Positions 45,750 to 55,519 are shown, counted from the first letter of the stretch. The stretch is 64,000 nucleotides of DNA from Natronosalvus hydrolyticus (GCA_025517525.1 JAOPJZ010000004.1:1-64000), one strand, 5' to 3'. The notes: generated by a model from the letters alone, not told the origin. Made by a program: numbers and translations.

Positions 45750-46760
45750 CTACTCCTCGAGAGCCAGTGACGCCAACATCGCCTCGAGCTGGAGCCGTTC
45801 GTTCGCGCCTTCGGTGATCCGGAACTCGACTTCACCCAGGCGCTCGAGCAGTCGGACGGTCGCCATGTCATCGAGGTCGAACTCCCAGGCTGAGCGGTGT
45901 AGTTGATCGATGACGTCCCCGCCGGCCAGCCCGCGATCGGTCAGCAGCGACTCGAGGGTGGCTCTGGCGGCCGTAAAGTCGCCGGCGATGGCTTTTTCCA
46001 CCATCTCTTCGACCTCCTCGGGACGGGCCGTCGCGGTGATGGCAAAGACCCCTTCCTCGTCGACGGTTTCGCCCATCACGGCCGCCGCCTGGAGTCCGTT
46101 GATGGCCTTTCGCATGTCACCCGCTGCAGCGTAGACGAGTGCGTCAACACCATCGTCGGTAACCTCGATGTCCTCCGTTTCGGCGATTTCACGGACCTGG
46201 GCTTCGATGGCCGCCTCGGAGAGTTCGGTGAAACGAAACACCGCACATCGAGACTGGATCGGGTCGATGATCTGACTCGAGTAGTTACACGAGAGAATAA
46301 ACCGGGTGTTGTGTGAGAACTGCTCCATCGTCCGGCGCAGGGCCGACTGGGCGTCACTCGTCAGCGCGTCGGCCTCGTCGAGGAAGATGATCCGATAGTT
46401 GTAGCCGCCGAAACTCGAGCGCGCGAAGTTCTTGATTCGATCACGGACGACATCGATACCTCGCTCGTCCGAGGCGTTGAGCTCGAGGAAGTTATCCCGC
46501 CAGTCGTCATCGTAGAGTTCGCGAGCGACGGCCTGTGCAGCGGTCGTCTTCCCGGTTCCCGCCGGGCCCGAAAACATCAGGTTCGGCAGGTCGTTTTGCT
46601 CGACGTAGCTGACCAGCCGCGGGACGATGTTCTCGTGACCTTTGATCTCCGCCAGCGTCTGTGGTCGGTACTTTTCGATCCAGACTTCGGTGCGCCCAGC
46701 GACCGACTCTTCGCCTGCCGACTCGGTCGTGGCCGCCGACTCGGGCTCGTCTGCGCTCAT
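45750..46760 (-). CDS. rfcS: Replication factor C small subunit
   Basis: This 336-residue AAA+ clamp-loader subunit loads PCNA on primed DNA. It has RFC boxes with Walker [10 protein letters not shown] (65-73), DEAD (128-131) and SRC (170-172) and the normal archaeal length. No intein interrupts it, although RFC genes often carry one in haloarchaea. It converges with the kinase gene. Confidence 0.96.
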   Translation of the reverse strand: MSADEPESAATTESAGEESVAGRTEVWIEKYRPQTLAEIKGHENIVPRLVSYVEQNDLPNLMFSGPAGTGKTTAAQAVARELYDDDWRDNFLELNASDERGIDVVRDRIKNFARSSFGGYNYRIIFLDEADALTSDAQSALRRTMEQFSHNTRFILSCNYSSQIIDPIQSRCAVFRFTELSEAAIEAQVREIAETEDIEVTDDGVDALVYAAAGDMRKAINGLQAAAVMGETVDEEGVFAITATARPEEVEEMVEKAIAGDFTAARATLESLLTDRGLAGGDVIDQLHRSAWEFDLDDMATVRLLERLGEVEFRITEGANERLQLEAMLASLALEE

Positions 46761-46902
46761 ATCCTCGAGGTGGGGAGCGCCGGCAATAAAACGACCGAAC
46801 TGGTGACTCGGTCGACGATGCGTTCCGCCCGGTTTGGCACGTTCCCAGCGGCTGGCAGGAAGGTGTTGTTATTATGTCGTGTCACGATGTACTTGGTGTA
46901 AG

Positions 46903-48066
46903 ATGGTACAAACACGCTCGAGCCGTGCGCTTCTGGTGCTGGCTGTCGTCGGGCTGGTCGTCCTCGCCACCGTGCCAGCGGGCGTGCTGGCTCACTCGGG
47001 CACACAGCCAGCCCAGACCGGTGGCCAGGCCGGCGGCACTATCGTCGTCGGTCCCGGCGAAACCGTCGACGAACTCACCGCATTCGGCGGCACGGTCGTC
47101 GTGGAAGGCACCGTTACCGGCGACGTCAACGCCGTCTCGGGAACCATCGTCATCGAGGAAGGCGGGACCGTCGGCGGCGACATCAGCGGCGTCGCCGGCT
47201 CCATCGAGATCCACGGACAGGTCGACGGCAGCGTGGCCGTCGCCGGCGGCGTCCTCGAAGTCGGCGAAACCGGAACGGTCGCCGGATCGATCGAGGCCGG
47301 CGTCGGCACCGCCACCATCCACGGTGTCATCGACGGCGACGTGACCATCGGTGCCGACACGATCACCCTCGGCGAGACGGCGGCGATTGCCGGCGATCTG
47401 CGCTACGACGGCAGCCTCGAGGGTGACCGGAACACGGTTGCCGGCGAGATTACCCGTGATTCGACGCTCGGCGTCGATCTTGCGCCCGTGATTCAACCGC
47501 TGGCAGCCTGGGTGTTCGCGATGTACGCGTTCGCGGCGAACCTCATCCTGGGCGCACTCCTGTTGCTGCTGTTCCCCCGGTTTTCGGCCGACGTCGCCAC
47601 CCGCGTCGCGACCGAACCGCTGCGGACCGGGGCCATCGGCCTGATCGTCCTCGGCGGAGTCCCCCTGCTCTTGCTGGGACTCCTGTTCACCATCGTCGGC
47701 ATTCCCCTATCGATACTCGGGGCAGTTCTGTTCGCGCTGCTCGTCTGGGTCGGGGTCGTCTACGGCCGCTTTGCCGTCGCCGCCTGGGCGCTCTCGAGCG
47801 TCGGCGTCACGAACCGCTGGATCGCACTGGTCGTCGGACTCGTTGCCGGCGCGATACTGGGGCTCATCCCCATCTTCGGCTGGTTCGTGAATCTGGTGAT
47901 TACCCTGCTCGGCCTCGGCGCGCTCGCCAGCGGACTGGTCGCACAGCGCCGTGACGTCGGCGACACGCCGCCGACTGCCGAACAGCCCTCCGACGGTGGC
48001 GGGGACCCCGGAATCGGGGCCGCCGAAACGCATGGTGGGTCCGCTAGCCCCTCGAGCGAGTCCTGA
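46903..48066 (+). CDS. Bactofilin-like beta-helix protein with C-terminal membrane helices
   Basis: This 387-residue protein (start MVQTRSSRALL) has a signal peptide, then a polymer-forming beta-helix repeat domain (about 46-190) of the bactofilin/DUF583 kind, rich in units such as GTVVVEGTVTGDV and GTIVIEEGGTV. At least four membrane helices follow (about 204-225, 244-265, 267-295, 308-345) and a Pro/Ser-rich tail. The beta-helix faces outside if the signal peptide is used, unlike cytoplasmic bactofilins. It may build a surface or membrane scaffold. Confidence 0.75.
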   Translation: MVQTRSSRALLVLAVVGLVVLATVPAGVLAHSGTQPAQTGGQAGGTIVVGPGETVDELTAFGGTVVVEGTVTGDVNAVSGTIVIEEGGTVGGDISGVAGSIEIHGQVDGSVAVAGGVLEVGETGTVAGSIEAGVGTATIHGVIDGDVTIGADTITLGETAAIAGDLRYDGSLEGDRNTVAGEITRDSTLGVDLAPVIQPLAAWVFAMYAFAANLILGALLLLLFPRFSADVATRVATEPLRTGAIGLIVLGGVPLLLLGLLFTIVGIPLSILGAVLFALLVWVGVVYGRFAVAAWALSSVGVTNRWIALVVGLVAGAILGLIPIFGWFVNLVITLLGLGALASGLVAQRRDVGDTPPTAEQPSDGGGDPGIGAAETHGGSASPSSES

Positions 48067-48103
48067 ACGACGCCCCTAAGCGTCGGGCCGAACAAGTGGA
48101 CGT

Positions 48104-48325
48104 ATGTCAACGGACCCGCCCATCACCGTCGATATCAAAGGTGAGGAGGTTCAGGAACTCGAACGCGAGGCACTCGGTCCCGACCCGACCTACGCCGACG
48201 CGCTCGCCGCCGTCGACCTCAGCCCCCACGAGGTTAGCGTCCTGGTCGACGGACGACCAGTCCCCGAAGACCAGCCACTCGAGGCCACCGAACTGACCGT
48301 GTTGCGGCTCATCAAAGGCGGGTGA
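48104..48325 (+). CDS. samp2: SAMP2-like ubiquitin-fold modifier
   Basis: This 73-residue beta-grasp protein ends in the diglycine G72-G73 (LRLIKGG) needed for conjugation and sulfur transfer. The segment DLSPHEVSVLVDGRPVPED matches my recollection of Haloferax SAMP2. SAMP2 is activated by the E1-like UbaA and is either attached to lysines of proteins or used as a sulfur carrier for tRNA thiolation. The beta-CASP nuclease gene starts 40 bp downstream, so these may share a transcript. Confidence 0.88.
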   Translation: MSTDPPITVDIKGEEVQELEREALGPDPTYADALAAVDLSPHEVSVLVDGRPVPEDQPLEATELTVLRLIKGG

Positions 48326-48365
48326 AACCGCTGCACCCAAACCCCTGGGGTCGAAGTGAGAGCCA

Positions 48366-49613
48366 ATGGACCTCGAGTTTCTCGGCGGGGCCGGCGAAAT
48401 CGGCCGAAGCGCGCTGTTGATCGACGACAGCCTGCTGGTCGATTTCGGCATGGACTCGGGCAACCCGCCCGCGTTCCCGATTCGCGACCCCGACCCCGAC
48501 GCCATCGTCGTCTCACACGGTCACCTCGACCACGTCGGCTCGCTCCCCTCGTTGCTATCGGGCGACGCTCGGCCGCCGATTCACTGGACGCCACCCACCG
48601 CGGACCTGGCAACGTTGCTCGCTCGAGACACGCTCAAACTCCACGGCGGGACCTACGACTGCCCGTTTACCGAGGCCGAACTGGCCCGAATGACGCAGGT
48701 GTCACACACCCATGGCTACGAGGAACCGTTCGAGGCCGCTGGCTACGAAATCACGTTTTTCGACGCGGGGCACATTCCCGGCAGCGCTCACGTTCTGATC
48801 GACAACGGCGACACGCGCCTGTATTATACGGGCGACTTCCACACCGAAGACCAGCGGATCGTCGCCGGGACGACGGCCCGACCGGACGCCGATATCGTCG
48901 TCTGTGAGAGTACCTATGCCGATACGACACGCCCGCCGCGACCCGAAATCGAGGCGTCGTTCGCCGACCTGCTCGAGTCGACGCTCTGGGAGGGTGGGAC
49001 CGTCGTTGTCCCCGCGTTCGCCATCGGCCGCACCCAGGAGGTGATGTGCATCTGTGCCGAACACGACCTCGAGTGTTACGTCGACGGGATGGGCACGCGC
49101 GTGACCGAGTTGTTCACACAGCCTCGGAACATCGGGTACCTCCGTGACCCGGAAGCGTTTCGCCGAGCGAAAGGGCACGCCCGATTCGTGGACGGCCGGA
49201 ACGGGCAACGGAAACGCATCGCCGAGCAAAACACCGTCATCATCACCACGAGCGGGATGCTCCACGGCGGCCCCGCCATGACGTACGTGCCCGCAATCAG
49301 AAGCCACCCCACGAACACCATCGCGCTGACCGGCTACCAGGTCGACGGAACGCCCGGCAGGGACTTGCTCGAGACCGGAAGCGCCGAAATCGACGGGCGA
49401 GTGATGCCCGTCAGCGCCCGGGTCGAGCAGTTCGATTTCTCAGCACACGCCGACCGACGCGGCCTCGAGTCGTTCCTCGAGCCCTATCGCGGTACCGACA
49501 CCCCAATTCTCGTCACCCACGGCGACCGCTGTCACGCCTTCGCCGACGAACTCCTCGAGGATGGCTTCGACGCCAGCGCGCCCGAACTGGGGGAACCAGT
49601 GGCGATCGAGTAG
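48366..49613 (+). CDS. Beta-CASP metallo-beta-lactamase nuclease (aCPSF2-like)
   Basis: This 415-residue protein has the metallo-beta-lactamase motif HGHLDH (51-56), YYTGDFHTEDQRIV and the beta-CASP motifs (HADRRGLESFLE and VTHGD at the end). It lacks N-terminal KH domains, so it belongs to the aCPSF2/KH-less archaeal group that cuts or trims RNA, related to eukaryotic 3'-end factor CPSF73. The partner gene is the SAMP2-like protein upstream. Confidence 0.9.
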   Translation: MDLEFLGGAGEIGRSALLIDDSLLVDFGMDSGNPPAFPIRDPDPDAIVVSHGHLDHVGSLPSLLSGDARPPIHWTPPTADLATLLARDTLKLHGGTYDCPFTEAELARMTQVSHTHGYEEPFEAAGYEITFFDAGHIPGSAHVLIDNGDTRLYYTGDFHTEDQRIVAGTTARPDADIVVCESTYADTTRPPRPEIEASFADLLESTLWEGGTVVVPAFAIGRTQEVMCICAEHDLECYVDGMGTRVTELFTQPRNIGYLRDPEAFRRAKGHARFVDGRNGQRKRIAEQNTVIITTSGMLHGGPAMTYVPAIRSHPTNTIALTGYQVDGTPGRDLLETGSAEIDGRVMPVSARVEQFDFSAHADRRGLESFLEPYRGTDTPILVTHGDRCHAFADELLEDGFDASAPELGEPVAIE

Positions 49614-49944
49614 GCCACCACCGACCCGTCGTCGACTCGAGGGACGGAGCCCAATCGTCGATCGAACGTTCCAGCCCCGAGAGAGTCATTGAACCAATCA
49701 TATTTCCGATGAAAGTCCGATAATGAGGAATGTTTCTGACCCATTAACCCGCCTGTATGGGGGCCAAAACGACAGTATTCAGCACATACAGCGAAAACAG
49801 TAATATCGGCATTTGTTGTAACTTCTCCGGTATGATGGGGACACGACCGAACGAACTGAGCCCGGCAGTGGTCGGCTGGAAGACGGCCGCTGCCGAGCGA
49901 TGGAAGCAGGATGAACGCGGGAGGCTGCTGACGCGAGCGGAGGG
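49614..49944. other. Intergenic region with a doubtful small frame
   Basis: There is no clear gene. An open frame from ATG 49757 to the TGA at 49946-49948 (63 residues, overlapping the next ATG as ATGA) exists on the plus strand, but its protein is neither acidic nor family-like and I do not count it as a gene. Confidence 0.35.
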
Positions 49945-50943
49945 ATGACACCAGCGGAATCGGACAACGCAGTCGCGGACGCGACAAACGTGGACACCGC
50001 CACGGAGAACCCGGTTGGAACCGACTCGAGTACGGGTGCTTCGAACGTCGTCACGCGTCGGGAGATGCTGGCTGCCCTCGGCGGTGCCTCCATCCTCGCT
50101 TCGCCCGCGGAATCGACGACGGACCTCGGCGAGAGCGACGTCCACGTCCGGGTGTATCCGGGTCGACTCCCGACCTACGCCTGGGCCCGGTACGGCTGGC
50201 GTGGTGCCCGGAGCGGCTGGGCACCCCCGCACGAGGCAGCCTACAACGCCGTCGAATCCGCCCTCGAGCAGTTCGATCGGTACCGAACGGCACGCGGCCG
50301 ACTCGACGGCGTCGATATCACCGTCGAACGCGGTGGCCGCATCGACCTCACGAGGCACGCGATTTCCGCACCGCGAGAACTGGTTTCGCCGACGCAACAG
50401 CAGATCCTCGATGCATTTCGGACCGTCCTCCACGACCGCGGGGAAATTACCGGGTCGTGTTGTCACCTGCTGTTGTGGTGGGGGCCGCTCCACCACGACG
50501 TCGGCTACGGCGGGACACGCTCGCCGAACAGTCACGTCGCCAAAATCGACGGTGAAGGAGCCCAGACAGTCGCCAATATCGGTGCGACGGAACTCTGGGA
50601 CTCCCGCGCGGTCACGAAAAACATGGCCATCCACGAGACGCTTCACACCTACCTCTCCTCCCGTGTCGCCAACGACGTGGTCGGCTCCGCCTGTGATCAC
50701 GACCTCGGGACGGCCATCCGTACCGACGACCACACACTCGAGGTCTCGCCGATTGCGACGGCGTACGCTGGCCCGGAGGAGATGGGTGCAGGCACTCGCT
50801 TTCACGGCACCGGCTGCCACGACCACGGTTCGTTCGCCCGCCACGATGGCCTCGACGGCATCGAGCGCTTCAACTACACGACGACCCTCAGCGAGGCCAC
50901 GCTCGAGGGGATGACCCGGTATCTCGAGGCCACGCTCGAGTGA
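49945..50943 (+). CDS. Tat-exported HExxH metalloprotease-like protein
   Basis: This 332-residue protein has an acidic N-terminal region and then a twin-arginine signal (TRREMLAALGG, about 37-47), so it is exported. The zinc motif H230-E-T-L-H234 (IHETLHTYLSS) is followed by the His-rich segments CDHDLG and GCHDHGS, which may add ligands. An aromatic segment LLLWWGPLHHDVGYGG lies before the motif. The family is not recognised beyond the HExxH class. It is monocistronic. Confidence 0.65.
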   Translation: MTPAESDNAVADATNVDTATENPVGTDSSTGASNVVTRREMLAALGGASILASPAESTTDLGESDVHVRVYPGRLPTYAWARYGWRGARSGWAPPHEAAYNAVESALEQFDRYRTARGRLDGVDITVERGGRIDLTRHAISAPRELVSPTQQQILDAFRTVLHDRGEITGSCCHLLLWWGPLHHDVGYGGTRSPNSHVAKIDGEGAQTVANIGATELWDSRAVTKNMAIHETLHTYLSSRVANDVVGSACDHDLGTAIRTDDHTLEVSPIATAYAGPEEMGAGTRFHGTGCHDHGSFARHDGLDGIERFNYTTTLSEATLEGMTRYLEATLE

Positions 50944-51003
50944 AAACGGCGAGGCTGTGTCGTGATGTCGTCTCACAGGCCGTGGTGCCCGCAGATGGAC
51001 AAG

Positions 51004-51010
51004 ATTTTAA
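51004..51010 (+). promoter_or_regulatory. TATA-like box of the rpl39e operon
   Basis: attttaa, about 30 nt before the ATG at 51037, predicts a leaderless or very short-leader mRNA for the rpl39e-rpl31e-eif6 operon. Confidence 0.45.
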
Positions 51011-51036
51011 GCCAGCGTAGGCTACGTGCGGGCACT

Positions 51037-51189
51037 ATGGGCAAAAAATCGAAGGGCAAGAAAAAGCGGCTTGCCAAACTCGAGAACCAGAACAGTCGCG
51101 TTCCAGCGTGGGTCATGCTGAAGACCGACATGAACGTCCAGCGAAACCCCAAACGGCGCAACTGGCGTCGAAACGACACTGACGAATAA
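51037..51189 (+). CDS. rpl39e: Ribosomal protein L39e
   Basis: This 50-residue, very basic protein ([20 protein letters not shown]) is typical L39e, which lies in the exit tunnel of the large subunit. It is the first gene of an operon with L31e (2 bp gap) and aIF6. Confidence 0.95.
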   Translation: MGKKSKGKKKRLAKLENQNSRVPAWVMLKTDMNVQRNPKRRNWRRNDTDE

Positions 51190-51191
51190 CC

Positions 51192-51470
51192 ATGAGTGCC
51201 AGTGATTTCGAGGAACGGGTCGTCACCATCCCGCTCCGTGACGTCAAGAAAGGACCGAACCACGAGGCCGCGAATTACGCGATGAAAATCGTCCGCGAAC
51301 ACCTCGCTAAACACTTCGCCGTCGACGAAGACGCCATCCGACTCGATCCCTCGATCAACGAGACGATCTGGTCGGACGGCCGCTCGAACCCGCCACGCAA
51401 ACTCCGCGTTCGCGCCGCTCGATTCGACGACGCCGGCGAGGCAATCGTCGAAGCCGAGGTCGCCGAGTAA
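51192..51470 (+). CDS. rpl31e: Ribosomal protein L31e
   Basis: This 92-residue large-subunit protein has the L31e features [20 protein letters not shown] and a C-terminal [13 protein letters not shown] stretch. It lies between L39e and aIF6 with almost no spacing. Confidence 0.95.
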   Translation: MSASDFEERVVTIPLRDVKKGPNHEAANYAMKIVREHLAKHFAVDEDAIRLDPSINETIWSDGRSNPPRKLRVRAARFDDAGEAIVEAEVAE

Positions 51471-51471
51471 C

Positions 51472-52137
51472 TTGCTCCGCGCCGCGTTTGGCGGGTCGTC
51501 GTACATCGGCGTCTTCGCCCGGACGACAGACACCCATCTGTTCGTCCGCCCCGACGCCGACGACGACCTCGTCGCTGATCTTGCCGACGAACTCGCCGTC
51601 GAGCCCGTCCAGACGACCATCGCCGGCTCTTCGACGGTCGGTGCGTTAGCCACAGGTAACGAAAACGGTGTCCTCGTCAGTGCCCGCGTCCTCGAATACG
51701 AACGCGAGCGCCTCGAGGAAACCCTCGACGTCCCCGTCACCGAGTTGCCGGGCAGTATCAACGCCGCCGGCAACGTCGTCCTCGCGAACGACTACGGCGC
51801 GTTCGTCCACGCCGACCTCTCTCGAGAGGCCGTCCAGGTCGTCAAAGACGCCCTCGGCGTCCCCGTCGAACGGGGTGACCTCGCGGGCGTCCGCACGATC
51901 GGCACCGCCGCCGTCGCGAACAACGAGGGCGTGCTCTGCCATCCGAAAGCGACTGACGCCGAACTCGACCACCTCGAGGACGTCCTCGACGTTCGAGCCG
52001 ACGTCGGGACGATCAATTACGGGGCCCCGCTCGTGGGCTCCGGTCTGCTCGCGAACGACCACGGCTACGTGGTCGGTCGCGACACGACAGGGCCGGAACT
52101 GGGCCGCATCGAGGATGCGCTCGGCTATATCGACTAG
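51472..52137 (+). CDS. eif6: Translation initiation factor 6 (aIF6)
   Basis: This 221-residue pentein-fold protein blocks joining of the small subunit to the large one. It uses a rare TTG start 1 bp after the L31e stop, giving the conserved beginning [14 protein letters not shown]; gaggt at 51457-51461 can serve as ribosome-binding site. Repeated units [24 protein letters not shown] and [11 protein letters not shown] show the five-fold pseudo-symmetry. In many archaea L18Ae and prefoldin alpha follow; here they do not. Confidence 0.95.
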   Translation: MLRAAFGGSSYIGVFARTTDTHLFVRPDADDDLVADLADELAVEPVQTTIAGSSTVGALATGNENGVLVSARVLEYERERLEETLDVPVTELPGSINAAGNVVLANDYGAFVHADLSREAVQVVKDALGVPVERGDLAGVRTIGTAAVANNEGVLCHPKATDAELDHLEDVLDVRADVGTINYGAPLVGSGLLANDHGYVVGRDTTGPELGRIEDALGYID

Positions 52138-52223
52138 CGCGACTTTCTGTTTCTCGAGCCCGGGCCGCTCGAGTTAATGTTACTATTCGAACTATTTTTC
52201 AGGTTGGTTGCTGAAGGCGACGT

Positions 52224-52670
52224 ATGAGCGACCAATATTGTCCCGAGTGCGGTGCGTCGGTTGACACCGGCAACCGATACTGTTCGTCTTGCGGCGAACG
52301 GATCACGGAAGTGACCCAGACGCCCACGGGGAAACCCGCGAACGCCGGGGGTGGAACGAAAACCGATGGCGATACGACGTTCGCCGCGATTACGCACATC
52401 CTCGCGTTGCTCACGTGGGTGATCGGGCCGCTCATCGTGTATCTGGTGACCGAAGACCAGTTCGTCAAGGAGAACGCCCGCAACGCCCTGAACTGGCAGA
52501 TCATGTTTACGATCTATATGGTAGTTTCAGCGGTGTTGATCCTGGTCCTGATCGGATTTGCCCTCATCTTCATCCTCCCGCTGCTTGATATGGTGTTCTG
52601 CATCATCGCTGCAATCAAAGCGAGCGAGGGAGAGGCCTGGACGTACCCGGCGACCCCAGATATCATCTGA
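52224..52670 (+). CDS. DUF4870 membrane protein with zinc ribbon
   Basis: This 148-residue protein starts with a zinc ribbon (YCPECGASVD and YCSSCG, residues 4-25), then a DUF4870 domain with about three helices (ITHILALLTWVIGPLIVYLV and so on) containing the marker ENARNALNWQ. Function unknown; it is a common haloarchaeal membrane protein. Confidence 0.88.
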   Translation: MSDQYCPECGASVDTGNRYCSSCGERITEVTQTPTGKPANAGGGTKTDGDTTFAAITHILALLTWVIGPLIVYLVTEDQFVKENARNALNWQIMFTIYMVVSAVLILVLIGFALIFILPLLDMVFCIIAAIKASEGEAWTYPATPDII

Positions 52671-52706
52671 TCAACTCTCGCTTTTGGTGCTGATTTGGTG
52701 TATTCC

Positions 52707-53021
52707 CTACGAACGCTGCTCGAACCGGTGTAACACGACCTCGCTGTCGTCGTCCCACTCGAAATGATCGTGTGCGCGCTCGAGCAATTGTCTGTACGCC
52801 TCGAGGTCCTCGACGCCCTCTTTCTGGGCGTCCTCGTCGGTGAGGTCGCCCAGGGTTCGGTCGGTTATCTCGACGACCTCGAACGTGGTGTCCTCGAGCG
52901 TGAACGTATCACCCTCCTCAGCGTAGGCGTGCCCGCGGTGAATCTGTGTGACGGTTTCCTCGAGTGCCTGCTGGCGCATTCGTGGTGTGGGAAGTAGTGT
53001 ATCTGGTTCGATTTCAGCCAT
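52707..53021 (-). CDS. ASCH-domain-like protein
   Basis: The 104-residue protein (start MAEIEPDTLLP) has the length and strand pattern of an ASCH domain (HAYAEEGDTFTLEDTTFEVVE, DRTLGDLTDEDAQKEG), a beta-barrel fold thought to bind RNA. A longer frame from 53072 is not preferred. Function unknown. Confidence 0.7.
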   Translation of the reverse strand: MAEIEPDTLLPTPRMRQQALEETVTQIHRGHAYAEEGDTFTLEDTTFEVVEITDRTLGDLTDEDAQKEGVEDLEAYRQLLERAHDHFEWDDDSEVVLHRFEQRS

Positions 53022-53388
53022 ACAAGAAAGGTCTTGCCGGTGGGTAAAAACGGTTGAGCCTACATCCCACACACGATGAGTACCTGAATGGAATCCGGTA
53101 GTCGCCTCTGACCGGCCGTCATGGGTCGTCCTTCCACAATTGAACCATCAGATGGAGAGCGCCATATGTCAGATAGATTGATTTTTGGCGACAAATGGTG
53201 TCGAAAAGTGATTGACGATCCATTTATTATTTTTAGATAATAGCTCCAATTGGAAGTACGACCAACTGTTAGATAAGTTAATTGAGAAATAAGACAGGGT
53301 ACTCGCTTTTGGATAAAACAATCAGTTAAGAACGTGGGTTGAAGGAGTCCAAAATGAATAACTATTAATATTGTTCAGATAGGTTGGT
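53022..53388. promoter_or_regulatory. Long AT-rich region upstream of the CstA gene
   Basis: About 367 bp without a gene. From about 53150 on it is strongly AT-rich (for example ttattatttttagataatag), unlike the GC-rich neighbourhood. It ends in a TATA-like box tattaata (53363-53370) about 26 nt before the first ATG of the CstA gene. The length suggests room for regulator binding, as cstA genes elsewhere are nutritionally controlled. Confidence 0.45.
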
Positions 53389-53403
53389 ATGTATAGTCTT
53401 GCC

Positions 53404-55251
53404 ATGACACAGGTAATATGGATCATCGTTGCCGTCCTGGTGACGTTTACTATCGGATATGTGGGGTATTCGAGATACCTCACACAGTTCGTCGAACTAG
53501 ACGACGACCGGGAGACACCGGCACATAAATACGAGGACGGCCAGGAGTACGTCCCCTCGAAAAAGCCCGTGTTACTGGGCCATCACTACTCCAGCATTGC
53601 GGGCGGTGCACCGATCGTCGGTCCGATCACGGCGGGGGCCATCTGGGGATGGGTCCCGGCGTTGCTCTGGATCGCCATCGGGAATCCGTTGATGGGGGCC
53701 GTCCACGACTTCGTCTCGTTGTCGGGGAGTCTTCGACACGAGGGGAAGTCGATCGGGTACATCATCGGTGAGTACGTCGGCGAAAGCGGCAAAAATATGC
53801 TCCTGTGGTTCGCGTTCCTGACGATCATACTGGTCGTGGCCGTTTTCGCACTCGTCGTTGCAATCGTGTTCCACGCGTTCCCACAGGTGGTGACCGCTTC
53901 GTTCATCTACATCATGTTGGCGCTGGTTTTCGGAGTCTACCTGTACCAGCTCAACGGCCCGTTCATTCTCGGGACCATCCTGTTCGTCGCAGGCGTCTTC
54001 GGGGCCGTATGGGTCGGCATTCAGTACCCCGTCGCGCTGTTCGCCGGCGATTATCCGGCCGGAACGATAGTGCTGATCGGCGGCGAAGGAGCGTGGGTCC
54101 CCGGTGCGGCCGAATTGGAAGGTATTGGTGGCGGTAACACCGCAGCCTGGATTCCGATCATCATGATCTACGGTGCCGTTGCGAGCGCGCTTCCGGTGTG
54201 GGTCTTGCTCCAGCCCCGCGACTACCTCTCGTCATTCTTGCTGTATACGGGGGTCGGCGGTGCGATCATCGCGATCATCGTCGGTACCATCTTCGCGACG
54301 TCGTCCGAACCGCTCGTCGTCGACGAAAGTATTGGCGCGTTCGAAGGATTCTGGGGAGTCGAAGCAGCCGGACTGGCCCCGTTGTTCCCGCTCCTTTTCA
54401 TTACCATTGCCTGCGGGACGATCAGCGGGTTCCACTCCCTGGTATCTTCTGGAACGACCGCCAAACAGCTGGATAAAGAGAGTGACGCGCGGCTGATTGG
54501 CTACGGGGGTATGCTTGGTGAGGGGCTGCTCGCGGCCGTTGCACTTTCGACGTTCGTAGTGTGGGGCTTCGCCGACCCGGCTGGCGGTATCGGTGCAGCA
54601 CTCCCGAACTTCGCCTCGGGCGGAGGCGTCATTTTCACGAGTCTCGGCATCCCCGAGTCGGTCGGTGCCGTGTTCATGGCACTCGTACTGGTGAGCTTCC
54701 TGCTGACATCGACAGACACGGCGGTCCGTCTGGGCCGATACATGATGGAAGAAATCGTCGGAACGCCCGCTGGAATGACCACCAAAGGACTCTCGGTTGA
54801 CCCCGCCTCGTTCGTACGCGGCCGGTATACGAACCCGCTCATTCAGGTTGTTCCCGCTTATTTGCTCGTCATCTCCGGTCAGTGGGTCGTCCTCTGGCAA
54901 CTGTTTGGCGGTGCAAACCAGCTGCTCGCAGCGCTTGCGTTGTTGACGGCGACCGTCTGGCTCGCCAACTGGGACGACAGCAAACAGCTCGTCTCGACTG
55001 GCGTCCCGATGGCAATCATGGTCGTGATCACCATCATGGGCCTCTCGGTCCTGGTGTTCTACGAGAACCTCTACCTGAACCTTATTCAGGGCGGCGCTGA
55101 GACGACCGAAGCAACAGTGTCGTCGATCGTCCAGATGGTTCTTGGCCTCGTACTCATGATACTGGCACTCGCCCTCGTCAGACTTGGCTACAAGAACATC
55201 AGTGACGTACGCGGGGGGCCGGAGACGCCCACCGCGCCAGGCGACGACTAA
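53404..55251 (+). CDS. cstA: Carbon starvation protein CstA-family transporter
   Basis: This roughly 615-residue membrane protein of the CstA/BtsT family imports peptides or pyruvate in characterised bacteria. I use the ATG giving MTQVIWIIVAVLV, the usual start; one five codons earlier (53389) is possible and fits a leaderless mRNA. It has many membrane helices and the conserved segments YVPSKKPVLLGHHYSSIAGG and PLMGAVHDFVSLSGSLRHEG. C-terminal helices end before a short tail. Confidence 0.93.
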   Translation: MTQVIWIIVAVLVTFTIGYVGYSRYLTQFVELDDDRETPAHKYEDGQEYVPSKKPVLLGHHYSSIAGGAPIVGPITAGAIWGWVPALLWIAIGNPLMGAVHDFVSLSGSLRHEGKSIGYIIGEYVGESGKNMLLWFAFLTIILVVAVFALVVAIVFHAFPQVVTASFIYIMLALVFGVYLYQLNGPFILGTILFVAGVFGAVWVGIQYPVALFAGDYPAGTIVLIGGEGAWVPGAAELEGIGGGNTAAWIPIIMIYGAVASALPVWVLLQPRDYLSSFLLYTGVGGAIIAIIVGTIFATSSEPLVVDESIGAFEGFWGVEAAGLAPLFPLLFITIACGTISGFHSLVSSGTTAKQLDKESDARLIGYGGMLGEGLLAAVALSTFVVWGFADPAGGIGAALPNFASGGGVIFTSLGIPESVGAVFMALVLVSFLLTSTDTAVRLGRYMMEEIVGTPAGMTTKGLSVDPASFVRGRYTNPLIQVVPAYLLVISGQWVVLWQLFGGANQLLAALALLTATVWLANWDDSKQLVSTGVPMAIMVVITIMGLSVLVFYENLYLNLIQGGAETTEATVSSIVQMVLGLVLMILALALVRLGYKNISDVRGGPETPTAPGDD

Positions 55252-55519
55252 CGGTCGCCTGCCGACGGACTACACAGACACTCGCTACTTTTTTCGGGAC
55301 ACATCGTCGAGCCACCGGTTCTCGAGTTGGTGACCCGCCACTAAAACGGATGCACGTTGTCAACGGAATCCAATCTGCACAGCCATTGATACGGTCTACT
55401 GTAACTGTTTACCGGTGATTGTCGACCCAGTATGGCACTCACCGGGAAGAGACGACAGTAAACCGTATGACTCTCTCCGCCGTGAAGAGAACGAGTCTGT
55501 TGCCGGGACGAACCTCGAG
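55252..55519. other. Intergenic region after cstA
   Basis: No gene or repeat was recognised in these 268 bp between convergent genes. Confidence 0.3.

Noticed and set aside
45750..46760. Intein in rfcS
   Set aside because: The AAA+ motifs follow without interruption and the length is normal.
49757..49948. 63-residue frame overlapping the start of the HExxH gene
   Set aside because: It is not acidic, shows no domain and is opposed by another frame; probably leader sequence.
49744..50976. 410-codon minus-strand frame opposite the HExxH protein
   Set aside because: The plus-strand gene has a Tat signal and zinc motif; this frame has none.
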